Positions 1 through 13,519 are shown, numbered from the stretch's first letter. The stretch: DNA of 64,000 nucleotides from Mansonella perstans (GCA_037074765.1 JBAMDO010000564.1:434001-498000); one strand, 5' to 3'. Notes: generated by a model from the sequence alone, not told the origin. Numbers and translations are program-made.

Positions 1-135
1 TAGGAATGTCTGCATCTGCTCTTTCTGCTATAATATGTAAAGCATAGCTTACCGAAATATTTAACACTACTACTAATCACATTTGATAACTTAACGTGCG
101 TATATTTTACGTATTTTCTGACGTCTTATGGAATT

Positions 136-3100
136 ATGGGCAATTACAAATCACGTCCGCCATCTTCATGCGCTGGTTATATTTCCTTTTCATTTTTATT
201 GAAGGAATATATTATTTTTAATAGAATTATAATTCGAGGTTAAAATTTTTCGATTTATCCAACAGAATAGATCGTATGATTTTGAACAATTTTTTGCAAT
301 TCTTAATGATGCATCGAAAAGTTGAGTTAGTTTTTGTTTGTTCAGATGAATTGAAAAAAAAAATCAGTGAAGGGTATGCAGTGGTGCGATCAAGACTTAA
401 TGATGATATCAAACCACGTTTTGATGCTTGGAATGAGCTGCAGAATGCATGCTTGTAAGTTCAAATTAATTGCATCGAAAGTTAATTTCGTTCTTGCTTT
501 TTTTGCATAAACTTAAGCAGTTTTATTTCAAAATCTTACCAGGCGCTGTAATCTTGTTGATGAACAAATAATGAATTTTTTTAGTCAAGGTACACTGAAA
601 ATAGAATCATTGAAAGATCTGAAAAGTCTGGATGAACGTACCGATGACCATCAGTTATCATTGTTGCATCTCATTTGTGCTGGACATTCGGAACAGGTTT
701 TTTTTTAAATTTAGCCATTTAACCAAGAATAAGATGAATGTTTTTCCTTGTCCTTTTTAATATGACTTTCCAAAGTTTAAATTGAACAATTTTATTTCAG
801 CAACCAGAGAAAGTTACCATTCTATTTGAAGCGTGTGGTGATGATGAGATGAAAAAGGAATTACTCCTCAAACATCTTTCTAAGAATGGCTTTTCTGCTC
901 TTCATTTCGCCGTCTATAAGGTAAAATATTACTTGATATGAACTCTATTTTAATTGCTTTAGTATTTGTAAAAACTAATCTTCAGCACTATCAATGTTCA
1001 TTAACAAGCGATTGTTGGAAATGTTGAAAATGATTGTAAGTTGGAGTTATGTTTAGTTTGTATGAATTTTTGCTCATTTGATTACACTGCTTTAGCTATC
1101 GTATGATTCTTGTCATCAAAAATCATCATCTAGCCCGTGTTTCTGCCAAAAGAAATTATTAATAGGTTATTTGCGCATTCTATGAGATACTCCAGTAAGT
1201 GTTTTCAGGTTTTTATTAATGAATTAAATCATTTGTTCCTTGATTTTTATTGCTGTTAACATACTAGGACGAAATAGAAATTGTGGAAAAATTGCTAGCA
1301 GCTGGAGCAGACGTTGATTTTGCGGGTCGCAACAAATTACCACCACTCCATTTAGCCGTAATGTGTGGTAACGTTGAGATGGTAGAAAAGCTGATCGACC
1401 GAGGTGCTTCGTTACAAATTGCTGACTTTGTAAATTTCAGCCCGCTTCACTGTGCCACTTACTTTGCTCATGAAAAGGTTTGAAATATTTTGAATAGCGC
1501 ATTAGTTGAGATTAGGAAAATTTCAAGCTTATAAAGCTTTAAACTAATATTATTTTGTGATAGCTGATATTATTTTTTTTTCTATTAAATTGAGATTTTA
1601 CAGCTAGTACGCTTGTTGATAAAGCGTGGAGCGGATCCAAATGCGTGTGGTGGTGTACGAGACCGACCACTACATCTGGCCAGCAATAAAGGAAAGATCA
1701 GTATTGTTTCCGCACTTCTAGAAGCAGATGCTGATCGTTTGTTTTTTAAAATTCATACCAATGCCGAAAAATTTTAAACTGCTCTAGAAAGTAGTATTCT
1801 TTACGATAAATCTCGGATTTAATGCATTTTCACACAGAAATTGTTAATTGATAAAAGCTCTTTACCAGATTGAGCTGTAGGTCATAAGCGCATTTATTTG
1901 AACTGCAACCTTCTTTAGTTTTATTCATAATTTATTGCTTAGAATTTTTTTTCGAATATTGTATAATTTTATAGCAACTCTGGCTGATGATGAAGGTAAC
2001 ACATCGCTACATTTTGCTGCAAAAACGGGTCACGTTGGGATCATTGATTTATTGCTTCTGAAAATTGGTGCTGGACATCAGGAGGTCTCTATTATTTAAT
2101 CATGTAATCTCTATTAGAAGAGTAGTTAAAATATTTTATACTGGTTAATAATTAGCTAATATTTTATACTTTCATTGATCTACTTTTTATATATTATCAT
2201 ACACAATTAGCTCCTTCTTAATGTGACCTAAGGATTCGAAATACAACCAAAAGCTTTAAATTGATGTTGTATTACCTGCCATGCTGTCATATCAGGGTTG
2301 CGTCTTTTAATAAATCATGGAAGTGTTCTTTTAATGAAGGTTTCATAACAAATTACAATTTACTGCTACTTTTATATATTTAGATCTCTAATAACTCTTT
2401 AAGTCATTTTCAGTTAGCTTTGAAAACCAATGTTTACGGCGATACACCGCTTCATACAGCTTGTTATGCAGGACGCTTGGATGCGGTAAAACGGTTGTTG
2501 GATTTTGCTGGATCAGTTATTCTGAATATGGTGACTTTTTCATGATTGGCGAAAATTAAGATTTTATCTTTTTCTATGTACACTTATCAAAAAGAAATCT
2601 TAATTGATGTAGGAAAATGTTTTCTCCGAAACACCGCTGCATGCAGCTTGTACGAATGGAAGAAATTTGGAATTGGTGGCTTTTTTATTGAAACAACCTG
2701 GTGTAGATGCCAATTTTCAAGGACAGGATGGTCATACTGGTAGGTGTGTTGTTTTCTCAAGATTATCTCATGTAGCATAAAGTCTTCTTTTTCAAAAAAA
2801 TAGGTAAGAAGTTTTTTTTTTTCTGGAAATAGTACAGCGCATGAGATATTTATACATTACATTTGCGATTTTTATATAACACTGCTGTTGAGAATTCGGA
2901 GCAGATTTTACTGAATAGCAATAATGTAGTTGAAGCTAACCGAAGCACATCTTATAACCCGATCTGCTGATGAATTGGTTGACTCGTTTCTAAAATGATG
3001 TTGCAAAACTTCAGCCCTGCACAGTGCATGTTATCATGGGCATTTACGATTTGTGCAATTTCTTTTGGATAATGGTGCAGATCAGTCATTGACTGCTCGA

Positions 3101-6100
3101 GCTGTTGATTATTCACTTTTGCCGAATGAAACATTAAGTGGCAAGTATTAATTTCTCCAGATTTGTTTTTATCATTCTAATTGTGAAATTATCTGCTGTA
3201 CTATTTGAAAAGGCCTAGTATTGGACCTATTCTTACCTGCTTACTTCTGAGAACAAGAGATACAATTGGAACTTAAACAAACTAAAAAACTTCCTTTTTT
3301 CAATTAAATTTGCTCTTTTCCTTGAATTGTGGTATGCGCATTAATTTTGTTAGACTCAGACCCGCAAAACAATACCTAATTTTTTCATAGAAATCTTCCT
3401 TTTTTTTATGACAATGTTAGTGAATATGATAGTTTTGACATTAAAAACAGTAGTAAGAATTTGTGATTTCTTCAAGACAGTACATCAGTATCATCAGCTA
3501 CAGCTCAAACGATGTTTGCGTTATCCAAAGAATCCGGAACTTCAATTGGTGGTGGTAGTTCATCTATCTCATCTGCTAACCTTAACGATGATCAACAACA
3601 AACACCTATTATCTGGGCATATGAAAAGGGTCATGATCAAATTGTCGCCTTACTCAAGCATTATGCAAGCAAATGTCCGGATTCTGATGTTTGTTCAGAA
3701 TACAGGTAATTTACACTTCTGAACAAAGGCTTAGTTATCATTTTTTAAAATTACACCTGAATAGACGATATAGCTAATTTCAACATATTATCGGGCGAAG
3801 TTCTGTAGCGATCTTTTGCAAAATATTAAAATTCATTTTCATTTAAAAGTAGGATTAATTTCTTGTTAGTTTTGTGATCAAGTTTTCAGTTCTGGCGAAA
3901 GCAGTTATACACCACTTCCCAGTCCTCTTGGTCGATTACGGTCAGTGACTAAAGAAAAAGCTGAAATATTGCAGTTGAGAGCTTCACTCTGCAGCCAGTT
4001 CCATCTTTCATTAACGGACGTCGATTTTCAGGTACCTTTAATTCGCAGTTATTATCAAGAAGAAGCGAGAAATGCTCTATTATGAAATTTATTTCAGGAA
4101 GCTATCGGTAGTGGTTCATTTGGGAAAGTTTATAAGGGTACGTATCGAGGCAAAATAGTAGCAATCAAAAGGTAGATTATGATGTATCTTTGAAGAATGA
4201 CAAGTTAAAAGATAAATCAAGATAAAAATTGAAAGATAAATTACACTGCAGATACCGTGCAGTAACATTTGGTTCCAAGAGTGAAGTTGAGATGTTCTGT
4301 CGTGAAGTATCTATTCTGAGTAAACTGCAGCATCCAAATGTAATTAATTTTATTGGTGCATGCTTGGATGATCCAAGTGTTAGTTTTGTTTCATTTTTCC
4401 TTAGTTGTAATTAGAATTAATTGGATATTACACAATAAATCGTAATAGATTTTGAAAAAAATTTTTCTACACATGTGTCTAAAAATGATTATTATTTATT
4501 TCCTCTTTTCCTTTCCATACACCTACAATTTTTTTCTTCCTATGGTTTATAGCTTTCAAAGAATTCTTTTCTGAGTTTCTCCTGAGAAAACTAAGCGATT
4601 CCAAGTTTCTATTTTTTCAATACTTAATTTCTTGCAGCAGTTTGCAATCATCACAGAATTCCTTGTTAATGGATCTTTATTTTCTTTACTACATGAACAG
4701 AAACGGCAAGTTTTCAATCACAATCAATTGAACACATGTTAGATATAAGCTGTTTAATTTTCAAAAGATTGAGAATTTGAAAAAAAAAAGACGACTAAGG
4801 TTGTATTTATGTTTTAAAGTTGGAAATTGCGTATAATTAAATGGTTTAGTAACGAAAAAAATTAGCCGTTATTTTAGAATTACTTATATCTACATTTCAA
4901 TAATTGCATACTTTTAATTAGTAGAACTGTCATAAAAAACTCTTTGAAGGGTTCTGGAAATGGCCTTACGTCTAAACATAGGAATTGATGTTGCACGTGG
5001 AATGCGATATCTTCATGAACTGGCTAAACGACCGGTGATCCATCGAGATCTCAATTCTCATAACATCCTTCTTCGTGAAGATGGACGTGCTGTGGTAGCG
5101 GATTTTGGTGAATCACGTTTTATGGCGCAACACGACGATGAAAATATGACCAAACAACCGGGCGTATGTCATGTTTTGTTAAAATTAGCTTAATTGAAAG
5201 AGTCAATAGAGGTCAACAAATCAAAGGCAAATAGAAGAAGGTCAGATTGTTATGTTTTTCGCATAATTTTCCTAGAATGTTATGAGGTTGAATTTTCTAC
5301 GAATTTGATGGCGAGATTTTTGGCTTCCTTATATATATTTTATTTATCCGCGACTTTTAAGAAGATAAATTTGGAAATTTAAATTTGAAAATTTTTGTTT
5401 TCCTTTGAGTAGTCTCTTGTAGAATCTTCGATGGATGGCACCTGAAATTTTCACTCAGTGTGGCCGATACGATCGAAAAGCAGATGTATTCAGTTTTGCT
5501 TTGTGCATTTGGGAGCTTCATGCTGCAGAGCTACCGTTTGCTCACTTGAAACCTGCTGCTGCTGCTGCTGAGATGGCTTATAAACGAAGTCCAGTTTCTT
5601 AATTTACAGCAAAATTTGTAATAACATATCGGAATGTTGACCTTCAGTTTTGTTTCGATGTTATTAATAATTTGTTATTGATTTTATTAATAATAATTAA
5701 TAATTATTATTAATAATCAGTAATTAATTTCACTTAGTAACTATTAATTATTAATAATTACTCTTACTAATAATTTTAACCAAATTTGTTTGTAACAGGT
5801 TGCATAGTTTGAAGTTAATATTACATCACATTTTAGCAAGTAGAAGGTTATCACTGTAGGGGCAGATAAGCATTCTATATTACGATTTAAAAAATTTAAA
5901 AAAACTAGTCAATGAAAACTTTAATTCAGCATAGTTAAGGCGAGTTTTGGTAGGATTTCGAATTTTAAGTTGGATTTTCAGGTCGTCCACCTTTACCCCC
6001 ACATCCAACTGTTCAATTTCCGGCACATATTCTACACATGATAACATCAGCATGGCATCATGATCCCAAATCTAGACCCGCTTTTGCGGATATTTTGCCA

Positions 6101-7077
6101 AATATCGAAAAGTATGCATCACCGGTTAAACCACCTAATGAAGTGTCTCTCTGCAATGGTACAGCAGATTGCAGATTGTTGTCTGTTTCAAAACTCAAGA
6201 ATCACTGGGAGGGCAAAGGAATAATGCAAGGTGGGTCTCGAATTTGAAAAGAACAACTTTTTCAAATAACATTTCTGATTTTATACGAATTAAGTTATTT
6301 GTAAACAATTTTTCTTTTTTCGTTTGAGAATATAAATAGTGCGTTTTAACTTTATTCTGATACTAAGTCGTTCAATTTTTTTCCGACGATCTTGCTGCAA
6401 ATTTTCCTGATGTATACGAACGTGTATACGAAAAATTCTCGACACTTTCAAACCATCCAGCATTGATATGATTTTATACTTAATAGTGTAGATGGCTTGC
6501 TGATAACTTAAGTATCTTGTTTACTCTTCTAATTTAGTCTTTTAATTTAATCAAAAATCATCTACCTATTCAGCCATTCAGATGGGTTTTCTAAACTTCA
6601 TGATTTTAATAGTTATCGTATTCAGCGACTGTGGAATCCTTCTTTTTTTCCTTTTACTCAGCAGTATTCATCTCCATCTATTGATTTCATCATACATTTA
6701 TCAGAATGAATTTCTCTGGAATATTTTCATTTTCTCATTTTTAGGTTTTTCGGTGACCAGTGGTTAGCTTCATTTGTTAACCACCACAGTATTTCAAGTT
6801 ATGTTGTGCAGAGGAATCATTTATGAAAAGCATTGAATTCTACTATAAGAATGCCTACTATAATTCTAGTCCATTTCATATTTTAGACTCAACCCAACAT
6901 CCTATTGCTATTACATTTTCCACTTCAACAAACGGGATAACTTCATGTTCCTCTGCATCATCGATTTTTTCAACAATATCATCGTCAACTAAAACTGTCG
7001 ATGAACTTCGGCAACGGCTCGATCGTAATGGATACGTTTTACAGCCAATTATCACTGTTGATAATGATTCCATATAG
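136..7077 (+). CDS. TNNI3K: TNNI3K-like ankyrin-repeat serine/threonine (dual-specificity type) kinase, 19 exons
   Basis: Exons: 136-175, 346-454, 585-696, 801-920, 1268-1477, 1604-1736, 1975-2084, 2414-2530, 2613-2739, 3015-3144, 3481-3705, 3890-4031, 4098-4171, 4252-4378, 4638-4705, 4950-5163, 5423-5588, 5982-6230, 6887-7077. All phases agree, giving 887 residues; the vertebrate protein is about 835. The N-terminus MGNYKSRP equals the vertebrate start and fits an N-myristoylation site. Roughly ten ankyrin repeats (residues ~70-440) follow, then the linker [17 protein letters not shown] and a tyrosine-kinase-like domain from about 526. Visible catalytic elements: glycine loop [11 protein letters not shown], Lys549 in VAIK, Glu568 in FCREV, HRDLN (Asp648), ADFGESR (Asp666) and a [13 protein letters not shown] activation segment. 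No key residue is missing, so it should be active. A Ser/Thr-rich tail ends the protein. By family knowledge it is a cytosolic MAPKKK-like kinase; its substrate in worms is unknown. A Ser/Gly-rich insert (from 3481) precedes the last ankyrin repeat. Confidence 0.95.
4706..4949 (+). other. GC-AG intron in the kinase gene
   Basis: The reading frame of the kinase is preserved only if the exon ending in HEQKR stops at 4705 and the next begins at 4950 ([14 protein letters not shown]). The donor is then GCAAGT instead of GTAAGT, with a TTTGAAG acceptor. All other introns of this gene use GT donors. GC-AG introns are a known minor class spliced by the ordinary spliceosome. Confidence 0.85.
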
Positions 7078-7981
7078 TGATATAACTTTGGTTTATGAAT
7101 GAAAGCCATGCATAAAAGCATGTATAAAATTTTTTTTTTAAATTCCTGAAAGTTTTTTCATCCAATTACAATACATGTAGTGTTTTATACTCACAGCAAT
7201 AATTGTTCTAATTTATTAAAAGGATTGCTTGGATGATATCCTTCAAGCTATTGAAATTGTACTGTTTAATATTTAATTTACAACACTTTTGATTAGTAAT
7301 GCTATAGGCAAGACTGTATTCATCACTTTCAACTAGAGTGAATTGCTCTCTATTCATCTTTATCGGAATAATCAGGGGATCCATAAACTATAGAAGAAAC
7401 ATGGAATAATCAGGATATCCATAAAATATAGGGCATGTTGCAAATCGATAAAAAAAATTCAGACATAAGTGAATGATAAATAATTTAAAAAAAAATGAGA
7501 GTAACTAAATTTGAAGATGTTCCTCTATTCGTAGAATTTCAGCTAACTTGTGCGACAGCAGTGTGACAACATTTGGAGTGTAATCTGATTCTAGCATGTT
7601 ATCTTACAGCACGTATCATTATGCAGTAAATTTTAGCAATTCTTTTATGTATCATAAAGATTATTTCGAATGCTTGATGATAAAATTAAATTAATTAGCA
7701 AAATTTTGTTATCTGTGATGATGATAACGCATTTTTCACTTCCGATATCTTTGATTTTTAACAAAATACATGACTAATTTAAATTTTACTAGAGATACGT
7801 ATTGCACATTACGATCTTACTGACATATTTTACTAGTGATATGTTTATCTCAAACAGTAATAATCCATATTACTTGATTATAAATTTTCGTATTGCCCGA
7901 TAAAAGATTTTATTTGTTTCAGACGATCATTGTTTATTAAATTTTTACCTTATTTTAACAAAAGAGCTCTTTAATTTACAT

Positions 7982-8188
7982 ATGAAAAAATCATACAAAA
8001 TTACTGTCATATTATTACATTGGCATATTATATTGATGAAATGTTTATTATTTCTATTAATAATTTCAAATATTACCAGTAGTGCGACACAAAGAAATAA
8101 ACGGAGCATTACCTTGAAGATTTATGACACTACTATTTTGTCTTTGATTGCTCGAATTTTTTTTGTTGAATATTCTAACTTAAATTAA
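7982..8188 (+). CDS. Possible short secreted peptide ORF
   Basis: A 68-codon uninterrupted frame. An internal Met gives MKCLLFLLIISNITSSATQ, which resembles a signal peptide, followed by a basic stretch (RNKRS) containing a Lys-Arg pair of the kind used for prohormone cleavage. No homologue is recognised. It could equally be chance in AT-rich DNA, where hydrophobic codons are frequent. It lies between two convergent genes and would have to carry its own promoter. Confidence 0.2.
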   Translation: MKKSYKITVILLHWHIILMKCLLFLLIISNITSSATQRNKRSITLKIYDTTILSLIARIFFVEYSNLN

Positions 8189-8407
8189 TTATGAAATCGC
8201 TGAAATTTCGCTTGCTTCAAAGAATCCTTTAAGATAAGTTAATCTCAAACTATCCAACTGTTCAGGTCCCATGCCATAAATATCCTTATACCATTAGATT
8301 CTGTAATAGTCCAATTAGTGACCGTTTTTTTGGAGTGTAATATCTTACGATTAAAACTCTAACGAGCCAGTGCATCTTGCAAAGAAAGTTCCATCTAATT
8401 ATTGAAC

Positions 8408-8413
8408 TTTATT
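8408..8413 (-). terminator. Polyadenylation signal of the K+ channel gene
   Basis: AATAAA on the minus strand, about 16 nt past the stop codon at 8429. This would give a very short 3' UTR. Confidence 0.5.
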
Positions 8414-8428
8414 AATTGTAAACGTTCG

Positions 8429-11400
8429 TTAGCGCTGTACTCTTTTTAACTCTCGCCTTTCAGTACCATAACTACGCGAGAAATTTTCGACGATCATCGT
8501 TATTGGAAAAGCTAGTACCAATACACCGGATATACTGGCACAACTAGCGATAAATTTACCAACTGAAAAAAGGCAACGGTTAGAGTTTTTAAATTTTTTC
8601 ATTAAAAAACTGGAACAAGTTTATACGAAAATTTTTATGACTTTGCTAAATTTTTAAACTTTTCTCTGAAAAAGTAATGAAAGCAAATATTTTTATATAA
8701 AAGCAATAGTGAAAATTACACAATGTTTCCGGACAATAATCGCCATAGCCAACAGTTGTCATTGTAATGATACACCTGAAATTTGGTGACAATTGTTATT
8801 TTGCATTTGCTCTTATGAAATCTCATCTAAACAAATATCATTACAATATAAATGAATTTGGGAAATCTTTGATCACTGAAATTAAATTATCAAATTATAT
8901 TAAATAAAATTCATTATGGACTATTCATCTTGTAGATCTTTTTTAAAACAACAAGATCTATGAATTTTAAGTTTGATAGGCCTTTAAGTGCGCTTTAATG
9001 AATAATTACAGGATTATGATGAAGTTATAAATACATTATACACAAATCTTTGAACTACAAATTAAATCACGAAGTCTGGTAATACTCTAATAAAACCCAC
9101 CACCAGCCGGCATGTGGAATTGATTTAAATTTTGTGTTTGGTTCATCACGTTCGGCGAAATACATCAGAGTTGAAAAGAAGATTACTGTTGTTATCAAAA
9201 ATAGTATAAGCATTGATAGTTCCGGAAGGCTGCCAAAATTCGGTATAATTAAAAAGTAGTTAACAAAAATTAACAAATTGAAAGATTTTGTAAGCTCAAA
9301 TATTTGAAATTTATGAAATATTGTTGCGTGATGAAGATAATGCTCACATATTTACCTCGTTCTAAAGGTCACACCAAGTAATTGTAGTCCATTGGAATAA
9401 CGAGCAAGCTTGAATATTCGCATTATTCGCATCACTCGTATTCCACGCATAACCGTTGCTAAACCACGGAAATCATCAAATGTATGTGCTCCAAAGCCTT
9501 AATTGTAGCGATAAGTTCATTCAACTTTCATCTCATGCAATTATTGCGGGAAATTTTCACTATTGTTCATTAGTACCAACAGATTTGTTTTATCAATTAT
9601 CAATAAAGCTAATTACTAATTTCGTATCACAAATTGTCACCAATGTGTTCTATAAAGATTTTGAGGCCAAGTAGATATACCGATAATTTTTGTTAACTTT
9701 AAAATTTAAAGAGAATAAGGAGCTACTCTTAGCTACTGATTCCCTTTGTTGCTTTCCTTAGCTCAATAAAATAGATCAGCGGTCTTATGGTCAAATCGCA
9801 TTTTAGAAGGAAAATAGACAGAAGCGAACTACTCAATTGCTTGGATGCGTCTAAATCAACTTATTAGGAAGAATCGGATCAAGAGTTTCAGACGACACAA
9901 TTATGCGGACAGAACTGAATTACCGGCTTTTTAAATATGCTATAATACATGAAATAGCGCTGTGTCTATTACAGAGAAAATGTTAATGATGTTTCTTTCT
10001 TTAATATTCATATTGCATTAAGAAATAAATGAACGACAACTGCGCTTCAGTCCTGTTTTATAGCATGTTAATAAATGAATATTAAAATTAACCGACTTTT
10101 AAAACCGATTTTTAAAGTTTTGAATGATTTGCAAAATAAAATGTAGCAATAAATTCAGATGAAATGTTTTGCTTGAATATTGCTTGGTTTTCTTGCTTAA
10201 CGTAAAATCGGAAAATACGAAGAACGATATGAGAGATAAGAATATGATTGAAAAATCAGCATTTCTCAACTTCTGAGAATGAACATACAGAAATATCTTG
10301 AATCAAACTCAAATTAAAGTGTTTCAGAACAAAGGATCTCACGATCCTCAATTACCTGGATCCAAATGCCGATAGCACTTTTCTGTTGTAAAAATAATAG
10401 AATAAATTATTGTGACAGTGGAATATTATTGAAATAACAATAAATCTGCTCGATGTAATTTAAAAAACAGTGTAAAAAATCGAAAAAGAGCCATGCAAGA
10501 AGATATTCCAACCGAGATCCCTCAACTTAAAAATCAAAAGAGAAAATGAAGAGGATATTTTAACAAAAGTTGTAAGAAACTTAAAAATCATTGATTAATA
10601 AGAGATCAAGAGAATAGTTTAAACATCCTTTCATTTAATCAGTTCGTCCTAAATGTTTGATAGAACAGATGGATTAAACGATACGGCATAACGCGTTCAA
10701 GGTCTTTTTTAAAATTTTGCATTCGCGAGGTATCCGAAATATGGTGCCGATATCATCAACAAGAGCATCAATGAACTACACTAATAACGGAACATTTCTG
10801 ATAACTAAAGATAAAAGAAATGTTTAAAATTTGTAGCGTTCAACATTTTATTACTAAGAATTGAGAATTTAGGATTAAATTGATGAAACACTCAAAGAGA
10901 ATACGTTACCGCAAGCAGAAAGTAAAATTTCCACATAAAATGGCAAGATTGTCAAGCTATCAATGAGATTCAGTGGTTCTAATACAAATTTGCTTTTTTG
11001 TGGACAAACAATAAAGCGAGCCAAATATTCGAATGTAAACCATATTATACAAATCTGAAAAAAAATTTGAAATTGGAATTACATTAAAATTTAAGTTAGA
11101 TATAAATTTCTCAATAACACTTCTCCTTCTCCTTCTATTTTAATTGTTGATTAATGAGGTAGGAAAATTGTTCAGAATTTTGACGTATGATATTTTTGAT
11201 GAAGATATTGTCAGAAATATTTAACCAGAACTTTTATCTAGTGCTGTTTATCCTCCTCAGATCTCTAGATCCTAGGAAAAGCTAATTTTTAAAACTAGTA
11301 ATCAGATAAACGATACGAGTTTTAGTCGTTCCAGTTTAAGCAATACTCCATAATTCATCACTAATTAAGAGTATATTTAAGGAAATGTGCTGATAAAAAT

Positions 11401-13157
11401 CACGATCATGACTTACCAATTCAACAAGCTCCAAAATGGGATGAAGTCGGAACTCAACTTTTGTACCCAACAAACTCGTACTATTATCGGTACCTTGCCA
11501 TTCAGGCGTTGAACCAAGTATCATAGCAATCACTGACAGTATTACAATCATTATGCTTACCAACGCGAAAATCTGCAGTAATAAGTAGACGTTATGAGTA
11601 AATGATAACAAAAACAGTGCCTTCATTTTACTTTTCTACTTAAATTTCATTTTAATTACTGAAATATGCGAATTTGAGCGTGATTTTGACTTCTGATATT
11701 AGAAAAGCGTAACCTGAGCTGCGGTACTTGTATTGGGATTTTCCATTAAAAGCCACAATTTATGTCGTTGGTAGTCCCAGCGAATTCCATCAAATTTATG
11801 ACCTTTAATATAAAGACGAATTAGGAAATTTAAGAAAAGTCATTGAAAGTTTTGATCTAACTTTCACAAAATTTACATGTATTTTGAGGAAATAAGAAAA
11901 AAGAATCTCTACTACTCTAACAAGAAATATGTAAATTGTTCGAAATTTCTAGCCTAAATCATATTTGACTCCTCAGCCTAACGATATCACTCACTTGGAT
12001 TTCTATTAAAATAATTTCAGAATTAAAAGCTTTTTCTTTGGAAATAGTTAAGCGATGAAAGAATTGTAACTTTTAATTAATGAACCACAGGTAATAGAAT
12101 TTTTGCTTCCATTCGGTAATTTCTCACCGTCTTCACTCTCATCAATCATCATCAACATGCAGCATGGAGCGAAGAAATCCCTGAATATTCGTCATTAATA
12201 ATTTTTCACTAAAATATAAGATTTAGGCTAAACAACATTCCATCATTTTTGGATTTGTTTACATCATTATAGAAAGGGTTCGATGGCTCCATCAAAAAGG
12301 AATCTTTTCCTACAAGTATGCTTGTGAGAACTTTTATTTAAATTAATTTTTTGGTTGAAATGATTTTTGTGACTCATCTGCACCTAGATAAAAGTAAATT
12401 AAAAACAGTTCCAAGTAAGGAATTTACTTTTTAAGTAAGACAATAAAAATTTCTATCATCTACGGTGTTCTGGCTGTTACTGTGCTTGATGTTGCGTTTT
12501 CACAATATCTCAATTTGAAAAGAAATTAGTGAAAAGTTTTCTCAAATATAAAATTGCAACTATTTTCAAGCAATGATCACTGGATTGTTTTAGTTTCGTA
12601 GGAGCTAAAGTAATTAAAGGTCAAATTTCGAAGACTGAAAAAAGTGAAAAAGCTTTAACAACTTTTTGATACGCCAAAAATCCAATTCTCCGGACAGTCT
12701 TTTGGGACAAATATCACTTATTTGATGGAAATATCCAATTGTTAAGAAATCATAAATTGGCTCAAATAATTTTCCAGAGCGTTCAAAAAAATATTCCCTT
12801 GTATCAGACAAATAACCATTGCAACTTTCCACCCTTGCCGCATGTGTTTTCCGGCAAAATTCAGCTAATAGTGAAGTTGGACATCGACACTGCAATATTT
12901 TCATCTGATATGGAAGTTTTCACTTGCAAAGATCAGTGGGAAGACTGTCGATGAGCAATCACGTGGTCTCCATAACATGTCATTGACAGTATAATTCTTC
13001 ATAAAGTAATGTAAATTTATCCATGCTGCATACCTGTATGGTTGAATAACGGATACGGAAATGTGTTCCACCAATATTTAGAAGTAAGTGAAAATCACAG
13101 ATATTTGCAGTCTCAACTGGTGCCATTTGCATGTCCATTTCGGAATCACTAAAGCAT
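8429..13157 (-). CDS. Voltage-gated potassium channel alpha subunit, Kv/Shaker superfamily
   Basis: Exons in coding order: 13157-13034, 12889-12663, 12180-12128, 11802-11714, 11572-11417, 11054-10910, 9497-9356, 9229-9101, 8775-8720, 8562-8429; phases agree throughout, about 418 residues. The order matches a Kv subunit. There is a T1 tetramerisation domain (LLNIGGTHFRIRYSTIQ, later EYFFER and ELDFWRI). S1 is IFALVSIMIVILSVIAMILG, and S2-S3 contains FEYLARFIVCP. S4 has six positive residues at every third position (MRGIRVMRIMRIFKLAR). S5 follows, then the pore IITMTTVGYGD with the K+ selectivity filter, then S6. The C-terminal tail after S6 is only about 20 residues. S6 reads VLVLAFPITMIVENF, so the usual Pro-Val-Pro gate motif is Pro-Ile-Thr. 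Subfamily (Shab, Shaw, EXP-2/KVS-like) was not decided. An in-frame Met at 13138 is one possible start; an upstream exon is listed separately. Confidence 0.92.
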
Positions 13158-13434
13158 CTGTCAAATCATTTGGTATCTACGAGAGTGTTATGGCACCGCG
13201 TTGCGGTACTATTAGTTGAGTTATTCAACTAATAAGTATTCAAAATGTAATAATTCAAAAATTTCAGTCTTCTCATCAATATTTAACTTGGTAAATATGT
13301 TGTGATATCAAAAACCTTAGAAGATGTTAGTTTTATGAGCCACTTAAACTTTCATTAGTATTTGTGATTATCTCAAAATTTAAATATAAAATAGATTTGC
13401 AACTTGAAGGCGCACTTTTTCAAATTGATCTCAC

Positions 13435-13519
13435 CAATTTCAAGCTTCCAACCAGTGCCTGAATGAGCTCTTTCGGCAGCAATACGAGCTTCTTTTTTAT
13501 GTTTTGTTAGTGGCAACAT
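13435..13519 (-). CDS. Candidate first coding exon of the K+ channel gene
   Basis: Minus-strand ATG at 13519 opens a basic 28-residue stretch (MLPLTKHKKEARIAAER...) ending at a good GTGAGA donor. It lies 280 bp upstream of the T1-domain exon. The join to 13157 does not keep phase (it ends with one base, while the next exon starts one base before a codon). So a small exon is missing, a different acceptor is used, or translation starts at 13138. Confidence 0.45.

Larger units (their letters stand above)
7078..8428. other. Convergent intergenic region between the kinase and K+ channel genes
   Basis: AT-rich sequence between two convergent 3' ends. The only item of note is a short open frame with a signal-peptide-like start (listed separately). 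No RNA gene or repeat family was recognised. Confidence 0.6.

Noticed and set aside
5665..5770. AT-palindromic TAATAATTATTA tract as a mobile-element end
   Set aside because: It lies inside a kinase-gene intron, and no flanking duplication or coding capacity was found; simple sequence is the better explanation.
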